A stretch of 64,000 nucleotides of DNA from Sphaerotilus montanus (GCF_013410775.1 NZ_JACCFH010000001.1:2480001-2544000); one strand, 5' to 3'; counted from the stretch's first letter, positions 17,785-27,121 are shown. Notes: generated by a model not told the origin, from the letters alone. Program-made: numbers and translations.

Positions 17785-19482
17785 TCAGTCCGGGATATGC
17801 AGAGACTGCCAGCGATGAGGCAGCAAGTCGTCAATGCGGCTGTTGAGGTGGGTGGGCAGCCGTCCAAGGACATCGCGCAGGTAGGCCCAGGGTTCGAGCC
17901 CGTTGAGCTTGGCCGACTGCACCAGGCTCATGACCACGGCCGCACGCTGGCCGGCGAGTTCGCTGCCACAGAACAACCAGGCCTTCCTGCCCATGGCCCA
18001 GGGCTTGATCTGGCGCTCCAGATAGTTGTTGTCCACGGGCACGGCCCCGTCGAGCAGGTGGTGCGTCAGCGCTGGCCAGTGGTTGAGGCTGTAGTCGATG
18101 GCGTTGGCCGTGGCGCCGCCATCGGCGACACGACCGCGTTCGAGCTTGAGCCAGGTGTGCAACTCCTGCCACAGCGGCGCGGTGATGCGTTGACGGGCCT
18201 GCGTTCGCGTCGGGCCGTCCATGCCGGCGAACGACTTCTCGGCGTGGTAGATCGCCGCGAAGCGTACGATCGCCTGAGTGGCCAGGGTGCTCTTGCCGGA
18301 CTTGGCGAGTTCGTCGAACTTGCGTCGGGCGTGCGCGGCACAGGCTGCCGAGACGCGCCGCGGGAAGACCTTGGGGTCGAGCACCGAGTCATAGCCGCCA
18401 TAGCGATCGCACACGAGCGTGCCGCTCCAGGGCGGGTCCCGGTTCTCGGTGGGCAGCCCGCCCAGGAAGGCCAGCGGGTACTTGCTGCCCCGCCCCAGGC
18501 AGAAGTCGTAGACCACGCCGGGCTGGGGATCGAATTCCCCGCGTGCATAGGCCCAGACGTACGCTTTCCTGGTCTTGCCCGCCCCCGGGTCCAGCATGTC
18601 CACCGTCGTCTCGTCGGCCTGCACGACCGCGCTGCCCAGCACGAAACGCTTGAGCGCCTCGTACAGCGGGTGCAGCGCCGCGCCCGCCTGACCGGCCCAC
18701 GCGGCCAGCGTCGAGCGCGGGGTGTGCACGCCCGAGCGGGCATTGATCGCCTCCTGCCGGTAGTACGGCACGTGGTCGGCGAACCGGCTGATGAGCGTGT
18801 ACGCCACCAGTCCGCTCGCCGGGATGCCCCGCTCGATGACCTGCGGCTCGGCCGGCTCCTGCACCAGGCGATCGACGCCCTGGCGCTGGCAGCACCGGCA
18901 GACCCACTTGCCTCGGATGTGCCGATGCACGAAGAACTCCGCCGGCACGATGTCCAGCCGCTCGCTGACGTCCTCGCCCACCCGGGTCATCGGCTCGCCG
19001 CAGTCCACCGCCGGGCAGTGGGTGTCGGCCGGCTCGTGGTGATGCTCCACGCGGCGCAGGTGCTCGGGCAGCGCCTGCCGGCGCGGGGGCTGGGGTGCCT
19101 TCTCGGGGCTCACTGGCGGTGGCGACTGCCGGGCCTGCAACTCGGCGAGCTGCGCCTGCAGGTCCGCCTCGTCCTCGACCAGCGTCTCCAGGAAGAGCTG
19201 TCGCTGCTGCGCATCCATCGCCTCGGTGCGCGCGCCGAACTTCCAGCGCTTGAGCCGCGCCAGCTCGAACGTGATCTTCTCGATCTTCGCGTCCCGCCAC
19301 ACGATCTCGCGCGACTGCTGCTGCACGCGCACCAGCAGGTGCTGCGCCAGGGCCTCCAGGGCCTGTGGCGTCAGGCCCCTCAGGTCCTGGCTCTGGAGCG
19401 CGTCCACGTCATGCATGCGCCCATGCTGCCCGCACGAGGCCAGCCCCGCCATCGGCAACTTCAGCAATTGCGCCTCCGGCAT
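17785..19482 (-). CDS. tnpC: IS66 transposase TnpC
   Basis: DDE transposase of 565 residues. The N-terminus has a leucine-rich helical region, followed by a zinc-finger segment with paired cysteines (CRCCQRQG). The catalytic core shows QADETTVDML (first Asp), VCDRYGGYD (second Asp) and NNYLERQIKPWAMGRKAW (Glu). The C-terminal IS66 tail (LEPWAYLRDVLGRLPTH) is complete. It starts four bases after the tnpB stop. Confidence 0.96.
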   Translation of the reverse strand: MPEAQLLKLPMAGLASCGQHGRMHDVDALQSQDLRGLTPQALEALAQHLLVRVQQQSREIVWRDAKIEKITFELARLKRWKFGARTEAMDAQQRQLFLETLVEDEADLQAQLAELQARQSPPPVSPEKAPQPPRRQALPEHLRRVEHHHEPADTHCPAVDCGEPMTRVGEDVSERLDIVPAEFFVHRHIRGKWVCRCCQRQGVDRLVQEPAEPQVIERGIPASGLVAYTLISRFADHVPYYRQEAINARSGVHTPRSTLAAWAGQAGAALHPLYEALKRFVLGSAVVQADETTVDMLDPGAGKTRKAYVWAYARGEFDPQPGVVYDFCLGRGSKYPLAFLGGLPTENRDPPWSGTLVCDRYGGYDSVLDPKVFPRRVSAACAAHARRKFDELAKSGKSTLATQAIVRFAAIYHAEKSFAGMDGPTRTQARQRITAPLWQELHTWLKLERGRVADGGATANAIDYSLNHWPALTHHLLDGAVPVDNNYLERQIKPWAMGRKAWLFCGSELAGQRAAVVMSLVQSAKLNGLEPWAYLRDVLGRLPTHLNSRIDDLLPHRWQSLHIPD

Positions 19483-19486
19483 CCGC

Positions 19487-19825
19487 TCACACCCGCGTGA
19501 TCACCCGCCGCTCGTGCAGCCGCTGCCACGGCAGCCCCACGATCAGCGCATCGAACTGCTCCTGCGTCAGGGCCAGCGGGGTGCTCGACTCCAACCCCCG
19601 CGGCCACACGAAGTGCCCCGCGTTGAGTCGCCGGGCCGCGCACCACACCCCCCAGCCGTCATGGACGATCAGCTTGACGCGCGTGGCCCGCGCATTCGCG
19701 AACAGGTAGCCGTGGTGGGCCTGCGCCGCCCCCAGCGTCTGCACCACACACGCCAGCAGCCGGTCCGCCCCGGCGCGCATGTCCACCGGCGCCGTGCAGG
19801 CCCACAGTGCGTCGATGCGAATCAC
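19487..19825 (-). CDS. tnpB: IS66 accessory protein TnpB
   Basis: IS66 Orf2 protein of 112 residues, required with TnpA and TnpC for transposition but of unknown biochemical role. Signature: VDMRAGADRL near the start and HHGYLFANARATRVKLIVHD. The start codon is GTG, overlapping the tnpA stop as GTGA (19822-19825), so translation is probably coupled. Confidence 0.93.
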   Translation of the reverse strand: MIRIDALWACTAPVDMRAGADRLLACVVQTLGAAQAHHGYLFANARATRVKLIVHDGWGVWCAARRLNAGHFVWPRGLESSTPLALTQEQFDALIVGLPWQRLHERRVITRV

Positions 19826-20274
19826 TTCGTCACCCCGGCGGCCAGTTCGCGCAACCACGCCGCACACGCCTGGGCCTGCGCTGCCGGCCAGCTCACCGTC
19901 AGCCGGGCTGCACCGCTGCGCCACTCGATGTGAATGTCCGGCGTGCTCGGGTTCGCCATGCCAGGGCCTTCGGCGCTCGGCCGCGGCCTGTCCGGTGCTG
20001 GCAAGGCCAGCGCTACGAACTGGGCATCGACCACCGGCGCCGGGTTGCCCATGACCATGGGTGCTGACGCCGCCGTCGGCACCTCGCACCCAGGTCCCAG
20101 CAGGCCTGCCCGCTTGACTCCCCGACCCGCCAGCCACTGACGCACCACGTTCGCGTTCAGCCCATGCCTGAGCGCCACGGCCGCAATCGACGCGCCAGGC
20201 TGTCGGCATTCACCCAGCACCTTCGCCTTGAACTCGGCGTCGTGTACCCGCCTCGTCTTGTCCTTGTGTTCCAT
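19822..20274 (-). CDS. tnpA: IS66 accessory protein TnpA
   Basis: A 150-residue protein with an N-terminal helix-turn-helix of the transposase-8/IS3-OrfA type (FKAKVLGECRQPGASIAAVA then HGLNANVVRQWLAGRG) and a variable C-terminal half. Likely DNA binding at the element ends. Start placed at MEHKDKTRR, where the conserved domain begins. Confidence 0.9.
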   Translation of the reverse strand: MEHKDKTRRVHDAEFKAKVLGECRQPGASIAAVALRHGLNANVVRQWLAGRGVKRAGLLGPGCEVPTAASAPMVMGNPAPVVDAQFVALALPAPDRPRPSAEGPGMANPSTPDIHIEWRSGAARLTVSWPAAQAQACAAWLRELAAGVTK

Positions 20275-20356
20275 TGCTGTCCACCAATTCACATTGCTGG
20301 ACACCATCGTCTCGGAGCTATCCAGCTCCTTCAAGTGGGCATGGCTGGTCGCTCAC

Positions 20357-20364
20357 CATACTGG
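20357..20364. repeat. Right target-site duplication of IS66 element
   Basis: CATACTGG directly after the right inverted repeat, identical to the left copy. Confidence 0.95.
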
Positions 20365-20403
20365 GTCTCTTTTTGTGTTCTGTTTTTGTTGTCAGGGGTG
20401 GTC

Positions 20404-21237
20404 ATGAAAAATCCGAGCGATGCGGTGGTTGCGGTGATGGTGGTGGTGGTGATGGCGTCGGCGGGTCTGACGGCCTGTGGTCAGAAGCCCGAGGCTGGCA
20501 CCGAACTGGGTCAGGGGGGCTCGGCGGTCACCGGCTCGGCGGGCCCTGCCGGGGCGCAGTCGGCCGCCCGTGAACTGCTGCACTGCACGGCGCCCGTGGC
20601 AACGCTGGCACTGGCCGAGAACCCGCAGGGCTACACGATGCACGGCCACTACCAGCTTCCTGCCTCGCCGGTGCCGCTGGTCAAGCTGCTGGCCCAGCAG
20701 AGCGGGTGCTTTCGCGTGGTGGACCGCGCGGCCGGGCTGCGCAGCACCGTGCAGGAGCAGGAGCTGAAAGAGGCCGGTATCCTGCGCCAGCAGGGCAGCA
20801 CGGTGCAGAAGGGCCGCGGCTACGAAGCCCAGTACACGCTGACGCCCAGCCTCACCTTCAGCGAGATGGACGCTGGCCGTGGTCTGGCCGGCGTGATCGG
20901 CATGATCCCGGTGCTGCGTGACCTGGTGGGCCTCGTCGGGCTGGCCGAGCAGGTCAAGCTCAAGGAGGCGCAGGTCGCACTGCTGCTGAGCGACAACGAG
21001 ACCACCGAGCAGGTGGCGGCCTCGACGGGCTCGGTGCGCGTGACCGACCTGGGGGTTGGCGGGCTGCTGCTCGGCAAGCTCGGCACGGCCACCGGGGCAG
21101 GCTGGAGCAACTCCAGCGAGGGCAAGGTCGTGGCGGCAGCGTTCCTCGATGCGCACAACCAGCTGGTGCTCCAGGTGCGGCAGCTCCAGGCCAAGGCATT
21201 GCCACCGGCTGTGGCGACCAAGGGGCCGGGGACCTGA
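20404..21237 (+). CDS. CsgG/HfaB-like outer-membrane lipoprotein
   Basis: A 277-residue protein with a Val-rich signal peptide and the lipobox LTAC at about residue 25, so an acylated lipoprotein. The mature part (LVKLLAQQSGCFRVVDRAAG, then a stretch on duplicated-looking helices and strands) resembles the CsgG/HfaB family, whose members form or assist outer-membrane secretion channels. No curli genes (csgA/B/E/F) are adjacent, so a secretion role is inference only. The IS66 element lies just upstream and may separate the gene from an older promoter. Confidence 0.65.
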   Translation: MKNPSDAVVAVMVVVVMASAGLTACGQKPEAGTELGQGGSAVTGSAGPAGAQSAARELLHCTAPVATLALAENPQGYTMHGHYQLPASPVPLVKLLAQQSGCFRVVDRAAGLRSTVQEQELKEAGILRQQGSTVQKGRGYEAQYTLTPSLTFSEMDAGRGLAGVIGMIPVLRDLVGLVGLAEQVKLKEAQVALLLSDNETTEQVAASTGSVRVTDLGVGGLLLGKLGTATGAGWSNSSEGKVVAAAFLDAHNQLVLQVRQLQAKALPPAVATKGPGT

Positions 21238-21289
21238 GTCTTGAGATCGCGCAAGGCGACTGGCCCGGCGCATCGATACCCTGTGGGGC

Positions 21290-22210
21290 ATGAGCCCCAC
21301 CACCACGGCCCGCTGGATCGCTGCCACCCGCCCCGGCTTCCTTGTCGTCACGCTGGTCGCGGCCCTGCTGGGCATTGCGTCCTCGCAGGCCTGCGGCGCG
21401 GGCTGGCATCCGCTGGACGCGGCGGGCACCGTCGTGCTGGCGCTGCTGGCCCACGCGGCGATCAACCTGCACAACGACTGGGGTGACGCGCTGATCGGCT
21501 CCGATGCGCTCAACACCGACCGCATCGGGCCCTTCACCGGCGGCTCGCGGGTGGTGCAGGACGGCGTGTTCACCGCGGTGCAACTGCGCGACATGGTGCA
21601 GATGATCGGGATGGTGGTCATCGGCGGCGGGCTGGTGCTGGCCGCGCGGGCCGGACCCGGGCTGATCGGCATCGGCCTTGCGGGGCTGGCGCTCGGCTGG
21701 GCGTACTCGCATCCGCGGCTGGCGCTGATGTCGCGCGGGGTGGGCGAGCTGGCGGTGGCGGCGGGCTGGTGGCTGGTTGTCATCGGGGCGGACTATGTGC
21801 AGCGGCGGCACTTCGACCTCGCGCCCGCGCTGGCCGGCGTCAGCCCGGCGCTGCTGATCGCCGCGATGCTGTGGATCGCCGAATTCCCCGATGCCCGCAG
21901 CGATGCGCAGGTCGGCAAGCGCACGCTGGTCGTGCGGCTCGGGCCGACGGCAGCGGCGGTCGGCTATCTGCTGCTGGTGACCGCGGCCCATGCCTGGGTG
22001 GCGTTCTGGTGGCAGGCGCTGTGGCTGCCGACCACGGCGTGGTGGGGGCTGGGTTCGGCGCCGCTCAGCCTGGTGGCGGCCGGGCTGCTCTGGCGCCACC
22101 GGCAGGCACCGTCCCGGCTGCGGCCGGCGATCGTGCTGACGCTGGGGGCGGCCGTGCTGCATGGTGTGCTGCTGACAGCGGCTTTTCTGCACATCGCCAG
22201 CCTGCGCTGA
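21290..22210 (+). CDS. UbiA/MenA-family prenyltransferase
   Basis: An integral membrane protein of 306 residues with about eight hydrophobic helices. Two Asp-rich motifs expected of UbiA-type prenyltransferases are visible: NLHNDWGDALIGSD near residue 60 and DARSDAQVGKRTL near residue 203. The acceptor is unknown. The sequence is nearer MenA-like members than 4-hydroxybenzoate prenyltransferase, and no menaquinone genes are seen nearby. Separated by 42 bases from nudB. Confidence 0.75.
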   Translation: MSPTTTARWIAATRPGFLVVTLVAALLGIASSQACGAGWHPLDAAGTVVLALLAHAAINLHNDWGDALIGSDALNTDRIGPFTGGSRVVQDGVFTAVQLRDMVQMIGMVVIGGGLVLAARAGPGLIGIGLAGLALGWAYSHPRLALMSRGVGELAVAAGWWLVVIGADYVQRRHFDLAPALAGVSPALLIAAMLWIAEFPDARSDAQVGKRTLVVRLGPTAAAVGYLLLVTAAHAWVAFWWQALWLPTTAWWGLGSAPLSLVAAGLLWRHRQAPSRLRPAIVLTLGAAVLHGVLLTAAFLHIASLR

Positions 22211-22252
22211 GGTGGCGTGCGGAAAGTCTGGCGTTGCCGCTATGCTTTCCAC

Positions 22253-22744
22253 ATGACGTCCAGCCCACCGCCAAAGATCCCTGAATCCGTCCTCGTGGTC
22301 ATCCACACGCCAGACCTGCAGGTGCTGCTGATCGAGCGCGCCGACAAGCCCGGCTTCTGGCAGAGCGTCACCGGCTCGAAGGACACGCTCGAAGAGTCGC
22401 TGCACGAGACCGCCCGGCGCGAGGTCGCCGAGGAGACCGGCATCCTCGTCGGCACGCCGCAGGTGCCGGACGAGGCGCTGCGCGACTGGGCGCTGCGCAA
22501 TGTCTACGAGATCTACCCGGTCTGGCGCCACCGCTATGCCGAGGGGGTCACGCACAACACCGAACACGTGTTCGGCCTGACCGTGCCGGCCGGCACGCCC
22601 GTGGTCCTGGCTCCGCGCGAGCACCTGCAGCAGGTCTGGCTGCCCTGGCGGGAAGCCGCGGACCGCTGTTTTTCGCCGAGCAATGCCGAGGCGATCCTGC
22701 ACCTGCCGCAGCAACTCCGCCAGCCAGCACGGACCGACCGATGA
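22253..22744 (+). CDS. nudB: Dihydroneopterin triphosphate diphosphatase (Nudix)
   Basis: Nudix hydrolase of 163 residues that removes pyrophosphate from dihydroneopterin triphosphate in folate synthesis. The Nudix helix is REVAEETGI preceded by GSKDTLEESL. Sequence start MTSSPPPKIPESVLVVIHT fits NudB. In E. coli nudB directly follows aspS; here the IS66 element, the lipoprotein and the prenyltransferase gene lie in between. Its stop overlaps the next gene (ATGA). Confidence 0.88.
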   Translation: MTSSPPPKIPESVLVVIHTPDLQVLLIERADKPGFWQSVTGSKDTLEESLHETARREVAEETGILVGTPQVPDEALRDWALRNVYEIYPVWRHRYAEGVTHNTEHVFGLTVPAGTPVVLAPREHLQQVWLPWREAADRCFSPSNAEAILHLPQQLRQPARTDR

Positions 22745-23538
22745 CGACGATGCCGATGACCCTGCCGGGTGGCCTGGACGGCCCGCGGCTGCGGGTGGCG
22801 ACCTACAACATCCACAAGGGCGTGCGCGGCGTGGGGCCGCGCAAGCGGCTGGAGATCCACAACCTCGGGCTGGGTGTGGAAGCGCTGGACGCGGACCTGG
22901 TGTTCCTGCAGGAGGTGCGCCTGTTCCACCACCGCGACGCCCGGCACTTCGACCGCACCTGGTTCGGCTGGCCCGAACAGGGACAGGCCGATTTCCTGGC
23001 GCCGGAAGGCTACAGCTCGGCCTACCGGACCAACGCCGTCACCCGCGATGGCGAGCACGGCAACGCGCTGCTGTCGCGCTGGCCGCTGGGCGACGTGGAG
23101 CACCACGACGTGTCGGACCACCGCTTCGAGCAGCGCGGGCTGCTGCACGTCAAGGTGAACTGGCGCGGCATCGACATCCACACCATCGTCGCGCATTTCG
23201 GCCTGATGCACGCCAGCCGGGTGCGCCAGGCGCAGCGGCTGGGGGCCTACATCCGCAGCGAGATTCCGGCCGGTGTGCCGGTGGTGGTCGCGGGCGATTT
23301 CAATGACTGGGGCGAGCGGCTGGATCCGATGTTCCAGCTCGCCGGACTGGTGCGGGCCCATCCGCCCGGTGCGCATGGCCGCACGCCGCGCACCTTCCCG
23401 TCGCGCATGCCGCTGCTGTCGCTGGACCGGGTCTACACCCGGGGACTGCGCTGCGCGGGCATGAGCGTGCCGCGGGGAGCGGCGTGGGCACGCATGTCCG
23501 ACCACCTGCCGCTGCTGGTGGAGCTGGAGCTGACGTGA
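22741..23538 (+). CDS. Endonuclease/exonuclease/phosphatase family protein (YbhP-like)
   Basis: A 265-residue metal-dependent phosphoesterase of the DNase I-like fold. Visible motifs: YNIHKGVRG (Asn), FLQEVR (catalytic Glu), VVVAGDFNDW (Asp/Asn) and SDHLPLLVEL (Asp-His). The pair with clsB mirrors E. coli ybhP-clsB, so a membrane- or lipid-related role is plausible but not shown. It overlaps nudB by four bases and clsB by four bases. Confidence 0.85.
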   Translation: MTTMPMTLPGGLDGPRLRVATYNIHKGVRGVGPRKRLEIHNLGLGVEALDADLVFLQEVRLFHHRDARHFDRTWFGWPEQGQADFLAPEGYSSAYRTNAVTRDGEHGNALLSRWPLGDVEHHDVSDHRFEQRGLLHVKVNWRGIDIHTIVAHFGLMHASRVRQAQRLGAYIRSEIPAGVPVVVAGDFNDWGERLDPMFQLAGLVRAHPPGAHGRTPRTFPSRMPLLSLDRVYTRGLRCAGMSVPRGAAWARMSDHLPLLVELELT

Positions 23539-24863
23539 AGCCCGGCGATCCCGTCCCCATCGATCCGGTCAGCATGTTCGAGGCCGACCAGGACAGCGAG
23601 CCGATGTCCTGGTATCTGGTGCCCAGACCGGTGTTCCGCGGGGGCAACGAGGTCGAGTTGCTGCGTGGCGGCGATGCGCTGTTCCCGGCCATGATCAGCG
23701 CGATCCGCAACGCCCGCCACGAGGTCTGGCTGGCCACCTACATCTTCCACGACGATGCGGCCGCGATGGCGGTGGCGGTGGCGCTGGAGCGGGCGGCGCG
23801 GCGCGGGGTGCGGGTCCGGGTCGTGATCGACGGCTTTGGTGCCCACGACGATCTGGCGGTGGTCGAGCCGCGCCTGCGTGCCGCGGGCATCGCGGTGACG
23901 GTGTTCCGTCCGCTGGAGCGCTGGACCCACTGGCTGCAGCCGGGGCAGCTGCGGCGGCTGCACATGAAGCTGTGCGTGGTGGATGGCGAGGTCGGCTTCG
24001 TCGGCGGCATCAACGTCATCGACGACCACATCGACCTGAACCACGGCCACACCGAGCTGCCACGGCTGGACTTCGCGGTGCGCGCCGTGGGCCCGGTGGT
24101 GCGGCCGATGGAGCAGGCGGTGCGGGCGATGTGGTCGCGCTCCTGGTTCGGGCGCGACTGGCAGCAGGAGATGCGGCTGCTGATGCACACCGAGCGACCG
24201 GTGCAGCGCCTGCGTGGCCTCATGCGGCAGATGCGGCTGACCCGGCGCGGCCACCGGGTCGCGCGGCTCGAAGAGGTCCAGCCGCCGGTGCAGGCCGCCT
24301 TCGTGGTGCGCGACAACCTCCGCCAGCGCCGCACCATCGAGCGCGCCTACATCGACGCCATCCGCTCGGCGCGGCAGCGCATCTGGCTGATCTGCCCGTA
24401 TTTCTATCCCGGTCAGGAGTTTCGCCGCGCGCTGTGCAAGGCCGCGCAGCGGGGCGTGCAGGTGCGCCTGCTGATGCAGGGCAAGCCGGATTACCGCATC
24501 GCCGCCATGGCCGCCCGCGTGCTGTACGACGAGCTGATGCGCCACGGCATCGAGATCTACGAATACATGCCCGCCTTCCTGCATGCCAAGGTGATGCTGG
24601 TCGACGACCACTGGGCCACGGTGGGCAGCTCCAACATCGACCCGATCTCGCTGCTGCTCAACCTGGAGGCGAACATGGTGGTGCGCGACACCACCTTCGC
24701 GCAGGACCTGGCGGTCGAGATCGGCCGGGCGCTGGCGCAGTCCGAGGCCATCACCGCGCAGCGCGTCAAGTCGCAGGGCTGGGCCGGCCTGGCGCCGCGG
24801 GTGCTGATCGAGTGGGCGGCCTATGTGTACCTGCGTGTGGCGGGCGTGACAGGTCGCTACTGA
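23535..24863 (+). CDS. clsB: Cardiolipin synthase B
   Basis: Phospholipase-D-family enzyme of 442 residues making cardiolipin at the inner membrane. Two HKD motifs are present: HMKLCVVD and HAKVMLVDDHWATVGSSN. The start is GTG overlapping the stop of the upstream gene (GTGA). The 3' end overlaps the convergent acyltransferase gene by 98 bases, which is unusually long. Confidence 0.9.
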   Translation: MKPGDPVPIDPVSMFEADQDSEPMSWYLVPRPVFRGGNEVELLRGGDALFPAMISAIRNARHEVWLATYIFHDDAAAMAVAVALERAARRGVRVRVVIDGFGAHDDLAVVEPRLRAAGIAVTVFRPLERWTHWLQPGQLRRLHMKLCVVDGEVGFVGGINVIDDHIDLNHGHTELPRLDFAVRAVGPVVRPMEQAVRAMWSRSWFGRDWQQEMRLLMHTERPVQRLRGLMRQMRLTRRGHRVARLEEVQPPVQAAFVVRDNLRQRRTIERAYIDAIRSARQRIWLICPYFYPGQEFRRALCKAAQRGVQVRLLMQGKPDYRIAAMAARVLYDELMRHGIEIYEYMPAFLHAKVMLVDDHWATVGSSNIDPISLLLNLEANMVVRDTTFAQDLAVEIGRALAQSEAITAQRVKSQGWAGLAPRVLIEWAAYVYLRVAGVTGRY

Positions 24864-26019
24864 GCGACCGCGGGCGCAGCCACTCCCGCAGCGGCTGCTC
24901 GAACCACTGGAACGAGGCCCAGGCCACCACCACCAGCGCGGCGATGGCCACCAGGATGCCCGCGGCCGGCGGCCCGCCCAGCCGCACGATGGCATTGCGG
25001 ACCGGGTGCACGACGAAGGGGTGGTAGAGGTACATGCCGTAGGAGATCTGGCCGATCAGCACCAGCGCCGGGGCGTTGAGCAGGGCCGCTGTAGCGCCAC
25101 GTTCCGTGGCCTTGATCAGCACCAGCGGCAGCAGCGCGCAGAGCAGCACCGTCTCCAGCGCGAAGCCGAAGAGCTGCTGGTCCGCCACGGTGCCGGTGTC
25201 GCGCAGCAGGGAGGTCGACAGCACCAGCCCCGCCACCAGCGCCGGCAGCGGCCAGCCCTGCCGGGCGAGCTGCTCGAAGTGGCGCCGCCAGCGCGGCGTC
25301 TTCAGCAGCACCGCGAGCAGGCAGCCGGCGGTGAGCTGGTCCATGCGCGTTTCCAGCGCCCGGTAGAGGTAGACCTCGCCGACCCCGAAGCCGAAGATCA
25401 GCACCGCCTTGTAGAGCCAGACCAGCGGAATCGACAGCCCCAGCGCCTGGCGCGGCGAGCGGCCGTGGCGCAGCAGTGCCGCCAGCAGGAAGGGCCAGAC
25501 GAGGTAGAACTGCTCCTCCACCGCCAGCGACCAGCAGTGCGACAGGTAGTGTGCCGCGGCACCGGTGAAGGCCTGGTAGTAGTTGGTGCCGTAGAGCACG
25601 GTGGACACCACCGCACCCCAGGGAATCGGCTGGTGGCGCAGCGCCAGCAGCCCCATGCCGACCAGCAGATAGGCCAGGGACGCCGGCAGCAGCCGGGCGA
25701 CACGGCGCTGGTAGAAGGCGCCCAGCGCGATGCGGCCGTGGCGCTCGTGCTCGCCCAGCAGCAGCCAGGTGATCAGGAAGCCGCTGATCACGAAGAACAG
25801 CTCCACCCCCAGCGAGCCGTCGAACACCATGACCGGCCCGATCCGGTCCAGGCCCAGGTGGTTGACGATGACCAGCAGCACCGCGACGGCACGCAGCGCA
25901 TCCAGGCCGGCCAGACGTGGCTGCTGCAGGGCAGTGAGCAGCACCGGCGGCGGCAGGTGCATCGGCGATGCCTCGCGGATCCACGGGTGTTGCAGTGGCA
26001 GGTCGGTGTCGAACTTCAT
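24766..26019 (-). CDS. Acyltransferase 3 family membrane protein (OafA/YrhL-like)
   Basis: A 417-residue polytopic protein with about ten membrane helices. The N-terminal GLDALRAVAVLLVIVNHLG and FFVISGFLITWLLL carry the catalytic His and family signature. These enzymes O-acylate envelope sugars such as O-antigen or exopolysaccharide; the target is unknown here. The C-terminal 30-40 residues are Pro/Arg-rich and lie in the region antisense to clsB, so the true stop is as read but the tail may be unstructured. Start chosen at MKFDTDLPLQH. Confidence 0.85.
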   Translation of the reverse strand: MKFDTDLPLQHPWIREASPMHLPPPVLLTALQQPRLAGLDALRAVAVLLVIVNHLGLDRIGPVMVFDGSLGVELFFVISGFLITWLLLGEHERHGRIALGAFYQRRVARLLPASLAYLLVGMGLLALRHQPIPWGAVVSTVLYGTNYYQAFTGAAAHYLSHCWSLAVEEQFYLVWPFLLAALLRHGRSPRQALGLSIPLVWLYKAVLIFGFGVGEVYLYRALETRMDQLTAGCLLAVLLKTPRWRRHFEQLARQGWPLPALVAGLVLSTSLLRDTGTVADQQLFGFALETVLLCALLPLVLIKATERGATAALLNAPALVLIGQISYGMYLYHPFVVHPVRNAIVRLGGPPAAGILVAIAALVVVAWASFQWFEQPLREWLRPRSLSSDLSRPPHAGTHRPPTRSAPAAPGRPSPAT

Positions 26020-26133
26020 GGCCCTCCCTCGGGCAGCGTGCATGGATCAAGCAACTATTTGTTACATTGATTTTCACTGAGGGAGGGGGGGCTTTCCTGA
26101 AGGCTGACTTGGCTGTGTCCGGTCAGGCCGGCC

Positions 26134-27009
26134 TTACTGGGCCTTCTGCAGCGCGCGGATGCGTTCCTCGATCGGCGGGTGGCTGGAGAACAGCGCCATC
26201 AGCCCGCTCGGGTGGCCCGAGATGCCCATCGCGGCCATGCTCTTGGGCAACTCGCCCGGCGCGATCCCGCCCAGGCGGGCCAGCGCGTGCATCATCGGGC
26301 GGCGGTCGCCCATCAGCTGCGCGGCACCGGCATCGGCGCGGAACTCCCGCTGGCGCGAGAACCAGGCGACGATCACCGAGGCGAGCACGCCCAGCAGCAG
26401 GTCCATCACCACGGTCGTGGCCATGTAGCCGAGGCCGGGCGCGTCCTTGTCGTTCTTCAGGATCACCCGGTCGACGACGTAGCCGACCACCCGGGAGATG
26501 AAGACCACGAAAGTGTTCACCACGCCCTGGATCAGCGTCATCGTCACCATGTCGCCGTTGGCGACGTGGGCGATCTCGTGGCCGATGACGGCTTCGACCT
26601 CCTCGCGGTTCATGCTCTGCAGCAGCCCGGTGGACACCGCCACCAGCGCCGAGTTCTTGAAGGCTCCGGTCGCGAAGGCATTGGGCTCGCCGTCGTAGAC
26701 CGCGACTTCGGGCATGTCGATGCCGGCCTTCTCGGCGAAGCGGGCGACGGTGCCCTCCAGCCAGCGGTGCATCGGGTCGGTCGATCCGTTGATGACCTGC
26801 GCGCCGGTGCTCCACTTGGCCATGGGCTTGCTCATCAGCAGCGAGATGATCGCGCCGGTGAAGCCCATGAACAGCGAGAACAGCAGCAGCGTGCCGAGGT
26901 TGAGGCCCTGGGCATCCAGATAGCGGTTGATGCCGAGCACGCTGGAGGCGATGCCCAGCACCAGCATCACGGCCAGGTTGGTGGCGAGGAACAGGAAGAT
27001 GCGTTTCAT
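26134..27009 (-). CDS. htpX: Membrane metalloprotease HtpX
   Basis: Heat-shock-linked inner-membrane zinc protease of the M48B family that helps FtsH in quality control of membrane proteins. 291 residues, two N-terminal membrane helices, zinc motif HEIAH and the downstream Glu region [11 protein letters not shown]. Start [14 protein letters not shown] is typical. Divergent from the MFS gene, with 112 bases between them. Confidence 0.96.
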   Translation of the reverse strand: MKRIFLFLATNLAVMLVLGIASSVLGINRYLDAQGLNLGTLLLFSLFMGFTGAIISLLMSKPMAKWSTGAQVINGSTDPMHRWLEGTVARFAEKAGIDMPEVAVYDGEPNAFATGAFKNSALVAVSTGLLQSMNREEVEAVIGHEIAHVANGDMVTMTLIQGVVNTFVVFISRVVGYVVDRVILKNDKDAPGLGYMATTVVMDLLLGVLASVIVAWFSRQREFRADAGAAQLMGDRRPMMHALARLGGIAPGELPKSMAAMGISGHPSGLMALFSSHPPIEERIRALQKAQ

Positions 27010-27121
27010 GGCGCGCGGATCCTTGGTGACCGTCGGGGTGGTGACGGATTGCCAGCGTATCTGAGGGTTCTTCACCAGTGCATCAAGGGGGTGTTCCTCC
27101 GGACAATGCGCTTTTCTGGCG

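Larger units (their letters stand above)
17749..20356 (-). mobile_element. Complete IS66-family insertion sequence
   Basis: A 2,608-bp element bounded by inverted repeats starting GTGAGCGACCAGC on both ends (13 bp perfect, then imperfect), with an 8-bp target duplication. It carries the three genes expected of IS66, tnpA, tnpB and tnpC, all on the minus strand and all open. It sits between the aspS terminator and the CsgG-like lipoprotein gene, breaking no coding sequence. Intact genes and a perfect duplication suggest a recent or still active insertion. Confidence 0.95.

Noticed and set aside
20431..20456. GTG/ATG triplet run as a phase-variation tract
   Set aside because: It encodes the Val-rich signal peptide; the repeats are in-frame triplets, so slippage would not switch the gene off.
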